NCBI GenBank assembly: GCA_019155185.1
Contig: CM032801.1
Span: 5,013,351-5,077,350 of the forward strand
Reading direction: 5' to 3'
DNA length: 64,000 nt
Source: Beaufortia kweichowensis
Lineage: Eukaryota > Chordata > Actinopteri > Cypriniformes > Gastromyzontidae
The stretch's first letter is position 1; every line of letters starts with the position of its first letter. Of the stretch, positions 1 to 15,452 are shown one piece after another. The position numbers were made by a program, and so were the translations under genes. Under the pieces are notes generated by a model, which saw only the letters and a list, made by a program, of their open reading frames with translations, searched no databases and had not been told where the DNA came from.

Positions 1-281
1 ACACAAACACTGAAGAATAAATGTCCTCAAATGCATGACACAGCCACAGAGATAATGTAAGAGTATGTGATCCAGATACATATGTTTGCAATGCTTTTCT
101 TTACTGTCGTGGTATTAAACTATGAGGGGTGACAGTTGCCTTTAATAACCACTTAACCAGAATAGTAGTTAGCTGTTAAAAAATCGATCGTATATGAAAT
201 GTTCATATAACTGCTCAGAACTGAGACAGACACTGTGCTTTTAACAGACTGCAGGGTAATGTAAGGAAATGCTGTACAATG

Positions 282-666
<385 letters not shown>

Positions 667-3600
667 TTCCACTCCCACACACACCACTCAGTTGGACATT
701 TTCACTCACCCACACACAGAAACACACTCTTGCATCAGTAGCGTTTGGTGATGACTGTTAATGTAAAATGTGTGACCTTCACTTCAGCTCAGAGTCCTAA
801 TGCCACCATCCCACAATGCAACTGGAGCAGATCGCACACACACACAAACATGCACATGCACACACATCTATACAGTCATTTCACAGTTTCTAATAGAATC
901 AAACTCCAAAAAGTGAGTCATGATCAAGTCCAAACACCTCATGATACAAGTCATGCAGATCGGACAGAAGGACTTTACAATTCTCTCTTTCTAGCCCTCA
1001 ACACTCGATAAAAAACTGAAAGATAACCTTAGACAGTGTTGAGATTAAACTGAGATCTTCAGCTTAAATCTTCTGCTTCTTAAAATGTTTCTTCTGAGAA
1101 TAATCTCTCATTAATCTCACAAGCATCTCCCCAAGAAACCTACAGTACAATATTTTAAACCATATTTAGATTTGTCAAGATATTGCAAAAGTTACATTTT
1201 TCAAGATCAGATTAAATGAGCTATGATATTTGGATTCATATTCTTGCACTATAATCTACTTGTTTCAACAATTCTCTCATTCATGTCTGTTTTTACTTCA
1301 CCAAGAATATTAGAAGAAATATATAAGAGTTGATGGTTAAATTAAACTTTTCGTTCAATCTGTTTCATTTCCACCACAACTCTCCATTTTTCATGCAAAA
1401 AATTTCCATTATGGGTTTTAGACAATGACATGATATTTACATGCCCCACCTTACACCCAGACCTGATCCTCACACAAATCTCTGGCAGATTTATGATCAT
1501 TTCAAACACACACAACCACAAAATGCATTTTACAACACGTTTCTTAAAACATTTGGTCTTCACATGTTTAGGCAAACCTGTACACACACAAAAACACACA
1601 CTCCATTACTCAACTAAAGTGTCTTATTCACTATTATACAGTACACACATACTCAATAAACAGGCGATTAAACAGCACTGATGTCCAGGCTGGAGTGAGG
1701 GGACATTGAGCCGGCACGGCCCGCAGCATCGGCCTCCTGACCCCGGCTTTCACTGTCTAACACAGCGTGAACGCTCAGCGTAATTACATGCAGTGTGACG
1801 GCACCTCATTATTCCTGTAAAGCCTACAACTGTAGGTGAAAGTGTGTGTGTTACACAGCTGGTGGAAGTCTTCGGCTGTAGGAATGGGGTCTATGCTGAA
1901 AGATCCAGTAAGATCAACTTTGATAAATGACGGCTCTATAGTGCCCTAGATCGATCCAGTGGAAAAAAACACCTGGGTAGAGCGGGGAAGATTTTCTGGC
2001 CATTGCAGCACTAAAAAGAGGACAAGGGAAAAAACCGTGCACTCGTTTCTTCTCCCTGACCTTGTCTCAGACATTTCCGGTCTATTCGGTGCATGAACAC
2101 ACACCATCAACATCACTTAGCAGGTGTTGACGCTCTGAGCAAAATCATCATATCGACTTTTCTCTTAACTTTGTATGATAACATACATCACAACACTGTT
2201 ATTTATGCAGAATATTCCAGAGAAAAATGAGTCGTAAGCCTGTGAAATAAATACTTTCTAAATGAAGGGAGTGTTGTCTTATTGAACATGGAACTGTAGA
2301 TGCAAATGAGTTTGTTAACTCTCACACGAAAATTGTGTCGTTTGTTTGTTAAACAAAATTAAATTAACTACATTAAACCAAATCCAAAAGATTTTTCATA
2401 ACAAATAATTTAACAGCTTTACATTACATAACACTCAGGTTAAAAAACAACTAAAAACATACACTATAAATGTTGTTTTGATAGCGCACAACTAAAACAA
2501 TACCTGTAACTGAATTCAAGTACTAAATTCGGTTTTGCTTTACATCCCATTACAAGTTCTTTCTCATCTTGACTTCTTGGGGACACATCATCGCTCTCAC
2601 GTATGAAAAATGTAAAGCAGTCCTACCCACTGAAAGACGTGCACATACATCTACTCGGATATAAATGGTACAGCAAAATCTGATACGTCTTCCATCATAC
2701 CGTATATAGTATATACACTGTGCCAGCGGGCATTTCTGTAGAACAACAATCATATTACAAGATCTCAAACACATATTGCACATCTTTAAAAATACTCATG
2801 ATGAAGCTAAAGCAAACATGCACAACCTGCAAATGTTTTACAACATCTGGCTATACAGTAAATTTGCAAACTGTATACAATATACAATTTATACGCTGCA
2901 GAAACAGTATAATGTTTTTTATAGTAACATGTTTTTTGGCAGTTTACCATTGTTACATTAATACAATTTTTATGATTAATTTTAAAAAATATAGTATAAT
3001 AGCACACTATTCCAAACCTAGTCTATGTTCTACAAGACCAGATACATCACTGGAAACATAAATATATTCAGATTGATCAAGAAAGTCCACACTCACTGTC
3101 TGAACATATAGTTCTCTATTGTGTCATCTCCTGTCTTATCTATTAATACTCAGAGGAACAGCCGGCCCTGTGTTTGAAGTGCTTTGTTATTTTTCTAGAC
3201 TTTTTTTCATTTCTTTTTGATGTAAAGCCCTCGATTCGTTCAGAGAGGGTTAGTAATTGAATGTTGAACACTTCATAAAAAGAGACTTGACTTTACACCA
3301 AAGTTCTGATACAGCGACTGAAGTCAGTCTCACCTCTCACTAACACACAAAGTAAAAATAGGTGCCTTTAAGTGATTTTTAAATGGTTGGAGTCTTTATG
3401 AAAATCTGGTCTTTAGATATGGCTTGGGTCTCCTTGAGCCTATGAGATCTGCTTTATCATCTGCAAAAATCTTAAATCTGATCAATGAGTAAATTCTAAG
3501 CACAGCTCTTCTAAACAAGCAGAAAGATCTGAAGCAATACTAATGTTCATATCAAAAAGCACCATGGAAGTATAATAAACATCCATATGCTGTATCTCAT

Positions 3601-4049
3601 GAGAGCAGCGTGTAAAGAACAGACTGAAATTACTTTCATTGTCGGAGGAAGTCATTTGTCGTATGATGATACAGACACATTAAGCAGGTGTTCTCATTTG
3701 ATAAAGTGGGAAGAAATAATTTGATTTGCAAAGAATAATTTGCAATCGCAACAAACAGGCTGAGACGAGTAGAGGTTAGCTCAAGCCAAATGCAGTTTAT
3801 TCATAAATAGTTTCAAATCTAAGATTTCCAAACAAGACTTGATTAAAAGGGAGTAGAAATATGAGGCAGACACTTATCAACAACACCTGGATACATCAGC
3901 AATATATAGCTATTACTAGACCATAATGCGAAAAAGTCTTTTCCGACTAAGCCAAGTCTGATCTCGCAAGACTTCCAAAGACCTCAAACAAACTCTTTAT
4001 CAACATCACAAAGGCATATCAATGTCACAATACAAAATAACTCCTAAAA

Positions 4050-4425
4050 CCTGCAGGAAAAAGAGAGAAAGAGAGAGAGACAGACAGAAAGAAAAAGGAG
4101 GATATGAAAAAAGAAAGACAGAAAGAAAAATGTAAGACAGAGAGACAGACAGATAGGAAAGGAAAGACAGAAAAAAGACTCAGAAAAGGCAGAAAGAAGG
4201 ACAGACAGTCAGACAGATAAAAGAAAGAAAGAGGGACAAACGAAAGAAGAATATAAAGACAGAAAGATGAACAGAAAGAAAAAGAAAGACAGAGAGACAG
4301 CCAGTCAGAGAGAAATAGAGACAGCAAACCGGCAGAAAGAAAGTTAAGGGCAGACAATCTGAAAGACGAAAAAAGAGAACAGAAAGAACAAGAAAGACAG
4401 ACAGATAAAGCAATACAGGCAGAAA
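4050..4425. repeat. Degenerate purine-rich (GAAA/GACA) tract
   Basis: About 375 bp of nearly pure purine on the plus strand, built of irregular AGAAAG and AGACAG words. Long minus-strand open frames across it (Leu/Ser/Phe-rich) are composition artefacts. A second smaller GAAAG block lies at 4545-4610. Confidence 0.8.
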
Positions 4426-4431
4426 TTTAGA

Positions 4432-4541
4432 TTTGCATTTATGCACTTACAATGCATTATACTACTCATGTTTCATGAGTATGTGCAATGTCTGGGATTA
4501 AACCCATGACGCCATGCTCTCACCAACTGAGCTAGAGAAAT
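4432..4541. repeat. Old dispersed-repeat fragment
   Basis: The segment contains the words CTTACAATGCATTATACTA, AGTATGTGCAATG, GGGATTAAACCCATGAC and CATGCTCTCACCAACTGAGC. The same word order recurs at 58465-58590 and 61250-61370, so this is a degraded member of a dispersed family. I recognise the pattern as common in teleosts but do not assign a family name. Confidence 0.6.
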
Positions 4542-4782
4542 GCTGAAAGAAAGAAAAAAGCATATAAAGAATGAAAGAAAGGAAAAGAATATAAAGAAAG
4601 AAAGAAAAAGTGCAACCCATGCTGTCACACAATTCTACAATATTAATTACATCAGAGCAGCTTGTGAATAATTAAGAAAGCCTATTTAACAGCTCTGAAT
4701 AATTTAGCTTCAGTCAGGGCATGTGTGTATAATGTGATCGATAAGCACAGAGTTTAACCAATGAATCAGCAAAGGTCTCTAT

Positions 4783-4802
4783 AAGTGTGTGTGTGTGTGT
4801 GT
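4783..4802. repeat. Short (TG)n microsatellite
   Basis: About ten TG units within unique intronic sequence. Confidence 0.85.
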
Positions 4803-7800
4803 CTATACACTGCTGAGGGATCCGTCATAAAGTGTGCACTAGCACTTTCTGTGAATCTATGTGATTTCAGCAGAAAATCAACTTTCCAATGCACCACATT
4901 TTCGTATTCCCATTACTCCCTAATAAAATCTGGTGTAAAAACCAACTTTAAAACTCACACAGCAATGATCTGTTACCTTCCATTATGTTCATTTCCCATT
5001 GTCTGAAAGTTATAGAGGGACACATTTCTAAACTCAAATTTGCTAGAATGTTACAAGTTAAGAGTTCAGAAAGCACTAGATAGTAAGAATGACCCGTATG
5101 CTTCTACATGATGCCTACATAGATCTCGTCTTGTAAACCCTATAAATCACACAACTTTCCAGCATGGATATAAAAACTATATTAGTATTCTACAGATGTT
5201 AATCTCCCTGACTGAAACATGTTTTTGAAGCTATAGAAAAACCCAGAGGCACTTTGTGCTAATGTGCGTTCGGGCTCGGCTCGCGTGTCCTCTGCAGGCA
5301 CGGCGTGCTAAAGCATGCACCGCTGACAGATTCCTAAATGGTTTGTGGCTGTGGAATGAAGAGAAAGCCAGCTTTTCCTGATATCTATTACGGTTTATTT
5401 AGGAAAGTGTCAGAAAGGATATTGCCATGTCAAAAACACACACACATATATGGATCAGCTACAAAACTAGATTTACTTGAAAAGTGTCAAAAGTGTTACA
5501 GCTTTGCTTCTTGACATCCCTCACAGGAAAAACTGGGTGTTCAACAGATGTGTTAAAAGAAACCGTGGATGATATCAGCAGCGTGTCACAGTGCATTTTT
5601 AAACAAGCTATGTTGATAAAAAATTAAAATAAATTAGGTGTTAATTTATGTTGAACTGTAGGATGGATGTGTCCTGTTATGCAAACAGGTGGTGGTGAAG
5701 ATTTATGTGGTATGGGTTTTTAAAAAAGAAAGGTTTTCTGTATTTATATTTAAACTAAAACCTTATTTTTTAGTAAAAAGAAACTAAACTTTTAAACCAA
5801 GTTGCTAATACGAACGTCTGCAGCTTGAATCCCTCATCTGTGGCGCCGCCATATTGGACAGGGCAAGATTTATTTAATTTTTTATTAACCCATTCAAGTA
5901 AAACAAGCACTCCTAATCAATTTCGAGGGCTTATGATCTGCATATGTATGGTAAACAATCTAATGTACAATGTAAAATTTACCAGTGGACTAAATCCAGT
6001 TCAGAATCTGATCTAATGCATGTAACCAGATTCAATGTAGCTGTCAAACCCAGTGAGTCTGTTCATGAATGTCTGAGAAACCATCGACATCCAGAGAATA
6101 ACTCACCAATTAAGTCCGAGCTGCACCTATGTACACACACGCACAAAGAAAAGAGTACAATCCTATTAATCAGACTGAGGTGTGACTCAAGTCCCACAGA
6201 AACTGATGAATACACACAGTAAAGAACTTAATTCACAAATAAACAGGGTTATAATTCAGACCAGGGACAAGTGAAAGCAGTCCATAAATATGCATTAAAC
6301 TGGGAGTGATAATAAACAAGCCAGAGAGAGAATAAAGAGAGAGACTTCAGTTTAAACGACTCTACACATATAACAAAAAAGTCAATCTTAAAATCACACA
6401 CGCATGATGATTCACATCCTTGTTTTGGTTTACAAATGAGATGTTAATGCAATTGTTTCTCTTAAACAGCAATGAAACAACATCTTATACAGTGGTCAGA
6501 ATGACAAAGACAGTCAGTGAATATACCAAATGATCTGAGCTTTGCTATCCACATTCATTTTATAGCTCTTTATTCTTACTGTATGTCAACAGTCAACATA
6601 CTGTATGTCAACAGGAGAAACATGTAAGGCAATGGTTCATGAGGTCTCTTGCTTTGAAGAGCAACATCTAAGCACCATAATTTTCTTCTGGGTGTCAACA
6701 AAGTGCAACTGCTGTCAGATAGAAAAATGACTTCTGAAGGACGGCAATCAATTAATAAAGTCCAGTGGGAATTTTGGCTCAAGTTGGCACATATTTGTTG
6801 GCACATAAATTACAAATTTCCCAAATGACACATTTGATTCAAACCAACTTTAACTAACCTGATAAGCAAGATTCACCGTAGATGAAAACTCTTTATGCTA
6901 CAGTAGCACCTCCTGCAGCAATGCAAACAATGCGTCGCACACTTCCATTGCAATACGATTCGAGATCGAACTAATTTCGAAACGCAACACTTCATGAAAT
7001 TGAACTGTGTTTGTGTATCTGAGTAAAGTATCTAAAGCAGGTCTAACTTTCCAGCACACGGTCAAATGAAATAACGTAAGATATGGTAATACAAGAGAGC
7101 AACAGCTTTTCATAAGTAAATTCAATATCTTCTTTCATCTCAGACAGAGAGTCTGATGAAAGCAATAATAGCTTTTAGCGGCTCGTAAGAGTTAATGCAC
7201 GGAGAGATCATCCAGCTATTCATTAGAGGGAGTTTCATTCGGCATTCTGTGTGTGTGTGAGCTGCAATCTCATTACACATGTCTAATCTAACATTACATT
7301 TAGCTTCACTGAGAGCTTTTTAATTACATTACGCTCACGTATAGACACAGACGTACCTCTGCGAGAGACGAGTAAATGCACGTAAAAATCCCATCCTTCT
7401 GTATGACACATACACAAACACGTATGTAGCGGTTGCCAGCTCCTCTGAGATTTAACTTCTTATGTATCCTGGTGTTTCTTCAACTATGGGGTTTTGTCTC
7501 GAGCTTTAAATCACATTGAAATGGTCTTGCTTTTACAGACTTAACTCAAATATAAAACTATAATGATCTAAATAATGACAAAATAATTAAACAAATGTTG
7601 AAATCGATTTTTAGACATTTTCACACAAATTACATCTCTCAGATAAGTTCTTTAGTTTTGTTTTGTTTAATTACAACCAAGAATTTTTCCTTCAGAAGAC
7701 AAAGGTGTCTTGTAAATATCACTTATCACATTTTTTGTGTACATGTCTTTATACAAAATGTGTAAGAACAGTAATTAAAGTATTAATTTAGCAGTATTTG

Positions 7801-9219
7801 TAATTAATCAAATCAGACAAAAAAAGTGAGAGTTAAAAAAAATGTAATTTCCAACATGAAGTTGGAAGAAATGTGAAGACACTAAGACTGTCTGTGAAAA
7901 CCCAGCTAAAGTCCTTTTTTGTCATTTACTGTTTTCTACATAAAATCATCCTAAATAATGTAAAACAAAAACAATAAACAAACAATTAAGGTCTTTCTAT
8001 CATCTCTATTTTCTTTTGCAGTGTCTCTCTCATACTTTCTTAGAATATACTTTCTTTATTGTATGTCCGTCTCTCTCCAATTCTCCAATTATGTGCTTAT
8101 ATTCTCTCTCTGTATCTCAAACCATCAACCACATTTAAAGGGGTCATTCCATACATTTTCATGATTTCCCTTTTTTCCCTAAGGTCCACTTATCCTTTAC
8201 TCAAGTTTTTGTTTCTTTTTGTCTTTAAAACATGTTTCACCCTTTCTCTGACTGTACGAATTAAACCGGCAATTTTTACTGCTGTGCCTTAATGTAAAGA
8301 CCACCACATATCATCCAACAGCCTGAATCAAAATTATTAAACAGACAAGTGTGTTTAATAACATCTACGGGGACCGCTAATAAAAGACGTACTCACTTGC
8401 AAAGCACACAAAAACCAATTAAAAACAGTTCTAAGACACAGCACGTTATATCAGCTGACGTCTATGCTTCATACAGGATACATATAATAAAAGCTGTTAT
8501 TCTGAACATACACCTCTGCTGCAAGTTCACACATTCATATCAGACAGGTGATTGTGGTTTATTTTTACAGCTGTGACTGCTAATCCATACATTTCACAAC
8601 GTCTTCTGTACGTTTACAAGAGAGAAAGCGTTAAGCAGGAAATCCAGTATGCTTCTTACCAAGTTTCAAAAGCGTTCAGCTAATTCTCAATAAAGCAGGG
8701 ATTTAAAAGCTGCTCTCGCATTCAGACCTGCGTACCGATGCCCTGCAGACAGAATGCACTTAAAAGCCTCACTTAAACTGAAGATTAGGCATTAATGCAA
8801 TGGGCTGTCTCATCAAGGTTTAAAAGCAGTGTTATGAGACGCAATGCTCTGCTTGTTTGTGTATTTTAAAGAAATTATGAGACTGATTTTTGTGACTTTT
8901 TGATGGCAGCTTGCGAGCGCATTTTAGGCCGGATGTGCATTATGTCGAGTAATTAGCTTATATCTAATGTCTCTCTCTTATATCTAATGTCAGTTTCAGA
9001 ATCTATTCACAGCTTTGTCAACAGAGTCACATTTATGCATTCAGATATGTAAAAGGTTTAATCCTTCTGCACTTTCTCACTTTGACCTGAAAGGCCTCCT
9101 CTGTTGGCACAGCACATGCTGACCTGATAAAAGTCAAATCACTCCAGATATACCTCTGTTCACCTCGTTCACTTCCTAAAGAAGGAAATAATTTGTGCAA
9201 GTTGGGAAACTAATTAGGA

Positions 9220-9342
<123 letters not shown>

Positions 9343-10972
9343 ACTGTTTCCCACAATGAAATTAGCTCTATCTTATACTTTTAATATGTAAACATCTCAA
9401 AAGTAAAGAACTAGAGGCAAGAATCTTACAATGAAAAAAATCACATTGGTACAAAAAATATTTATGCAAAATATACCAGTGACAAGATGGCACCTAGTTT
9501 GATAGATTTTCCCCATTATGTGGAAAACAATTCTACAGTACTAGTTTAAGTGTTTTAAAGTAAATGATGTTTTTAGACATTTTATCCCACTAACCTGAAA
9601 AACTGTGGATAATCAAAATCTTTCTCTGAAATTCGGGACGTTTTGAGTGAAATGTGTCTTTAAGAGCGAGTAAACAAACAGCAGACAGCAGGTGGAAAGA
9701 GGTAAAGCGTGACCGGCTGTGCACAATGCGTATTATTCCTAGTCAAAATGATCCATGCAGGCCTCCATATTTTTAACCTCAACCTTATGCAGGAAGTTTT
9801 CATCCCATGCAGTCTTCCAGTCAAAGTTAACGATCAGAGATTTTACCGAGATTAACACTGCGGAGTATCTCAGAGGAGACGAGATGTGTCGTGTTCTCTT
9901 GAGCCAAAAGCAGGTGCAGGATCATGTCTCTCACACACACACACGCACGCATACACGGGCTTGGCAAGCTGGCGTGCATTAATTCCCTCTCGTTCATCAA
10001 GCACAAATCACAGCAAACAATGGGTAATCAATGTGCAGGCCGTATTGACAAGCAGGAGACATGAGAGAAGAAGGAGCTTAAACAGAGAGGAGGAGAAAAG
10101 AGGCAGAGACGATTATTTAAGATGTACAATCATGCACACTCCTGAAGACACACACAGAGTATGTGATCGTTTTAAGACCATCACTCGTGTGGCTAAAGGT
10201 GGAAACATTTTTAGGACCCCATAACAATATTCATAATAATTCATTCAACGTACAGCATTTTAAATAATGATTAACTGCTGTTTATAATTATTGATAAAGC
10301 TTTTGGTTAATCACACAGACATCCAGAGTCCAAACCAAACTGCAACACAAACACACAATCTCAAGTGGACTTTATTCTGCTTTCAATCATACTTTCACTT
10401 AAATACTTTCAGATACTATTGTCCAACATATGCAACAGGATTGACAATAACCATTTATTATCTCATATTGCTGCTATTAACTATTAACACTAAAAAAGTT
10501 AAAAAAAAGTGATATAAAAAAGTTAACATTCAAGTTTAGACTTGATCTTTGTTGAAACCGGCAAACAAACGCTGAACACTGACAAACACACTGACTGATA
10601 AACACTGTCTTGCTCTTGCAGAACTTCACAACAGCAGTCACAGCGATGACCTGATATCTATATGTACTGGGATGAATATGTATCTCAGATACCTTGACAA
10701 AAATAGATATAGACTGCTTTAATTTTTCACCTCCGGTCCTGCGGATAAGTGTGAGTCACACCATGGAGACCATATAATCGTACTGCTGTGACAGCACTGT
10801 GTGTGTATTTAAAAGTATAGTTTTCCCTGCAATACTAATCACTGTTTCTTTACTTAACCTGCATAAAACATATAAATGTTTCCAGACAGATTTACTGAAT
10901 GCAGCTCGCATTCTTCGCATCTGTTGCATCCGCAGCATGCAAATGCAGGTGCGTAGAAAATGTTCTGGTGGT

Positions 10973-11204
<232 letters not shown>

Positions 11205-11914
11205 CCAGCAAACTTCCATAGTGTTTCGAACCCAAAGCTCACCGACAGGACCAGCAGACAACTTTAATTATTACAGTGCGACCAATTAAGCTCAAATGTA
11301 TCTCCACACCCTTACATCAAACACATACACTCTATAAAACACACACTTTATTCTCCTTCATGCTGTCATTTAGACTTGACACAAACCGAAAACAGACATT
11401 TCAATGATCTCCAACCTCTCCATACAGGCCGGTTCTGCTCTGTACTGATGCTACACCATTAATAATGCAAAGCTGTTTGGAGGAGGCTGTGTTTGTTTAG
11501 CATGGAGAAGAAGAGACAGATGAATAAGATGTGGAAAAAAGTTTAGGTAAAAAAATCTCTGATCGGCATGTGGAACAAGCGAGCCGAAGGCAAGAGACGT
11601 TTGGAGAAGAAGCATTGACAGATACCAGTAAGAACAAACAAACTATAGATGAATGATGCTCCTGTAAAAGATGTAGAGGAGGAAAAGAAGGACAAACAAT
11701 TTCAGAAAGTCTCCATCTGACAAAGCTCCTGTACATATGTTTGTCCCGTGGGTTGTCATTACCTCATCGTGATCTCATCTAGCATCTATTGGCCGTGTGC
11801 TGCTGTCAGATGGTTGGAGCTACAAAAGTGTGACCATTTCACTTACACAGGGATGGATCGCCACAAGGAACGTCCATATTGTGTTTTCTGTTTACTTGCA
11901 AACTAGACAGTATA

Positions 11915-12180
11915 AGAAATTAAAGAAATATTCTGCCATCTTTTAATCACCATCATGTCATTCCAAACCTGTATATGACTCTTTCTTCTGTGGAAAGCAA
12001 ACAAAGATATTTTGAGAAATGTCTCAGTGATTTTTGTGTTCTCACAGGGAGTCAATGTTGTTTGGTTATCAACGTTCTTCAAAATATCTTCATCTGCAGA
12101 AGAAAGTCATAGAAGGTATGAAATAAGCAGGAAAAAATTATGAAAGTTTTTTTTGGGGTTAACTATTCTTTAAACCCCTG
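11915..12180. mobile_element. Degenerate cyprinid-type palindromic MITE
   Basis: The left part reads through words such as CATGTCATTCCAAACCTGTA and TCTTTCTTCTGTGGAAAGCA. The right part is the approximate reverse complement (TTCTTCAAAATATCTTC, GCAGAAGAAAGTCATAGAAGG). This fold-back arrangement matches the family at 12371-12605 and 35300-35545. Terminal sequences are decayed and I could not fix a target-site duplication. Confidence 0.6.
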
Positions 12181-12370
12181 GTAGATGCCCTAACTGTACC
12201 ATCACATGAAGTAAAAATAAGTTTCTCCTTTGACAGACATTCAAGTTAAATTCTGGCTGAAAAATGACTTGGTTTTGGTGTGAAGTAGAGCAGCAAAATT
12301 ATTTATTATTTAAGTTACATTTTAGGTAAACTATAAGGCAGAGCTTCAGCTAAATAATGTTTTTCATTGG

Positions 12371-12605
12371 TTAAAGGGATAGTTCACCCAAAAATGTCAA
12401 TCAAACCCTGTATATGATTCTATCTTTTGTGGAACACAAAAGAAGATATTTCGCAAAACGCTGATTACCGGCACCCATTGACTTCCGTGTACCTTGTGTT
12501 CATACTATGAAAGTGAATGGGTGCCAGTAACCAGCGTTTTGCAAAATATCATCTTCTGTGTTCTGTTGAAACAAGAAAGTCTTACAGGTTTGACATGACA
12601 TGACA
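12371..12605. mobile_element. Cyprinid-type palindromic MITE, well preserved
   Basis: The element begins AAGGGATAGTTCACCCAAAA and folds on itself: GCAAAACGCTGATTACCGGC followed by CACCCATT in the left arm pairs with GAATGGGTGCCAGTAACCAG and GCGTTTTGC in the right arm, around 12455-12545. The opening and the GTGGAACACAAAAGAAGATA word are characteristic of a high-copy cyprinid repeat as I remember it. No coding capacity. The right terminus runs into a GA-rich tract. Confidence 0.75.
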
Positions 12606-12675
12606 GAGTGAGTGAGAGAGTGAGAGTGAGAGAGAGAGAGTGTGAGAGAGAGAGAGAGAGAGACAGAGACAGAGC
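12606..12675. repeat. Imperfect (GA)n / GTGA tract
   Basis: About 70 bp of GAGA interrupted by GTGA and GACAGA, immediately following the MITE. Confidence 0.85.
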
Positions 12676-15385
12676 TTGGTCATACTGGATTACCAGACAG
12701 CTACGCTTGTGAATAGCACTCTTCTAAGAAAATACCCAACATGTTTCATTAGGTTGCATTACATAATTTGTGTATTCAAAGAGAGAGACTGAAAAAGAGA
12801 CGGAGAGAAAGAAGCAGAGCATCATAACCCAGGGTTTAAAGCGGTGCTAACCTCCTTTCAAAATGACAAGTAGGAAACGATGTTAAAAGTTGTCGGGGTT
12901 AAGCACAGCATGAAAAGCTTAAAAGATAGCTTTCATCTATAGTCTTGTATATAACAGACTTTCCCTTACCCAGAAAACTCTCATGCATTAGTCAAAGCAC
13001 ACCAACTGTTCTCTCTCTCACACGCTCTTTGTCATGCACGCCTGTGGACACGCACTTCACCCGCTGTCCACTCACACTTCACATGGCCATTAACCAACTA
13101 GAGGTTAAAAATCTGGACAAAATCTACCCAAGGTCCTGCTCCGTGTCATACAATTCAGCTTCAGAAGGATATCTGGATGTCCCGGGAGATCCCAACACGC
13201 ACACATAGTAAGAAAGACATGGGTCACGTACACTAAAATATAACAACAGCTACAGGGTAAACACACTGACCTACAGGTTAATAGAGTACAAGTGACAAAC
13301 ACACACACACAAATCAAACTACACAGCCACAGGATGCGATCTGCACAGAAATAATGATGAAAAGTAAGAGGCAGAATAGACTGGCAAAGCAGAAAAGAGA
13401 AAGAAAACGTCTGGTGAGACAGAAGTGAGATTATACAACTTTGTGATAAGGCATGGACATGATTGAAAAAGAAGATATCACATACAGATACAGAAAGCAT
13501 GAGAAAAACAAAAGAAGGAAATGTGTAAAGATGAAAATAAAGAGAGAGAACGTTTTTATTGTAAATTAAAACATGCTGACCTCAATTCGGCTGTAATAGA
13601 TGAAACTCTTACAAAAAACATGTACAGCCAAAAGTAATATTCTTTCCGGCTAGTAGTTCCATCTCTGTATTAAAGTAAAAAGAACAACTGAGAATTTTGT
13701 CCAGAGCGAGGAATTATGAAGCTTAATTATCAGGAACACAATGCAAAAATCATAATGATCTTGAGAACAAGCTTTATTTTGTTTATGAAAATAAAACCTC
13801 TAATTTGTTTTCTTTTGATTCCGCAATGAATTTTGTTTGAGATTCACAGAGCAAAGTAAAACATCCTTAAACTGATTAAAGTCACGATCAGAGAGAGTTA
13901 ACAGCCCCTAAAGCAAAGGAAAGCGAGTAGTAAGAGGAATTGAAAGGGAGTCTCTGTAACTCTGGGGCTTTGACGCCCTTAATTAACTGAGCTGGCATTC
14001 TCTCTCGCACCATACCGCCGGTTTTTACCCCGCTGCTGGCTATGAAGCCTTCACAACAAAATTAAATTCAGCGCACCGGCATGACCAAAAGTAATAAAGA
14101 CTAAAAAGGTCAGTCAACATTGTCTAAGTGTGATTGGAGCAGCATGACATTAATTTTAAAAGTCAGGTGAGTCTGTCTGTCTGGGTATGATGAGAAAGAC
14201 AAAGACGTTCAAGAAAGTCTTTGTCCACTAAATGCTTATAATAATGCTTAATAATGATAAATGCTTTGGGTTGTTCTCATCCTTCATTATAAAGTTACAC
14301 TTATATAGAGCTAAGCAATATATTCATTAAAATATATTGTTTCAAACGCATCACTTTCAAACAATTGTCGATGTTGGAATGAAAATAGTGTGTCAGACTG
14401 AGCATGCTTGTGCATCATGACATCACAGCAACCTGAAACGCCTCAGACAATATTTCAAACCAGCACTTATCCGGCAGTGATCGGTTCTGCGCAGAACTTG
14501 CCTGTCTCAAACACGAATATCTTCAAGTAACTGCCTTGCCTGAAGTATTTTGGACAACTTCATAATAGCATTTCTAACAGGCATGCACCTGACGATGTTT
14601 AAATATGTACCGAATTTCTCAAACAAGCCAGCATCTCTAGCCTGTTACATCATTACCATGCATTACATAATGATAATGATGCTGGACTAACAACATTCAA
14701 TACTGTGTGCAAGTACCTGTCCCTGTCAGTCACCTCACACATTTACACACTCTCTCTTTCTTGTCCAAAAATGATAATAAATCAAATGTTAAACCTAAAA
14801 TGATGAATAAACTTTAGAAGTGTAAATCACTTGAAAAGTATAAACCATTAGTTTATATCAACCTTGCATTCTTAAATCTAGCCTTTACCTACTGGAAACA
14901 AAAACTACACCACATCACAGCCATAATGTGTTTTCTCCTATTTTTAACAGTGTAATGTTTTAGAAAGCTCCAAATGTTCTCTCAGTGTGACAAATGGAGA
15001 CAAGTGTTTCTCTCCCACTACACATTTAATTGAGCTTTTTAAGTCCTTTCACAAACTGACAGTAAGTGCAGTATGTGCAAGGGTACACCAATAGAAAAGA
15101 TTAATTATCCAAAGAAGAAATCATTTTTGGCAAACGCCTAGGTGAAGCAATGAGTGTCAGACCACAAAGAAATTACTGCACATTACAGCAAATACATGGA
15201 GAAAACGTGCATGTATTCACAATCAAACGAATCTTTGCATTAGGAATGCGTTAAATACATCTTTCTAAAACATGTTATGGGTATTTTCCTACATGATTAA
15301 GATTATTTAATTGAGTGCTTTAGTTAACTGTATCATTGCAGTGTGCAAAACAGCGCACACGCAGATCTTTCTCTCTAGTTCTTAC

Positions 15386-15452
15386 CGTAGACTCCTTGCG
15401 CTCGTGCGTACCGGTGGAGAACTAGAAATAATAAAATCCAGAAAAGCTCCAT
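15386..15452 (-). CDS. mdga1: MDGA1 first coding exon (signal peptide), partial gene
   Basis: MDGA1 is a GPI-anchored immunoglobulin/MAM-domain protein of the neuronal surface that binds neuroligin and limits synapse formation. Only the first coding exon is here: ATG at 15452, then 22 codons plus one base, ending at a GTAAG donor (15385). The peptide starts MELFWILLFLVL and ends RAQGVY, a typical signal peptide. The tail Q-G-V-Y plus a split G.. codon matches my memory of the human MDGA1 junction. The exon opens at 15475, after a TTTCCCGCAG acceptor, leaving 23 bases of leader before the ATG. Its neighbour zfand3 is also MDGA1's neighbour in human, which supports an assignment that would otherwise rest on a short, fast-evolving peptide. 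The Ig, fibronectin, MAM and GPI-signal exons are off the left edge. Confidence 0.78.

Noticed and set aside
4025..4446. Minus-strand Leu/Ser/Phe-rich frames resembling membrane proteins
   Set aside because: They come from the degenerate purine-rich tract; the apparent hydrophobicity is a codon-composition artefact.
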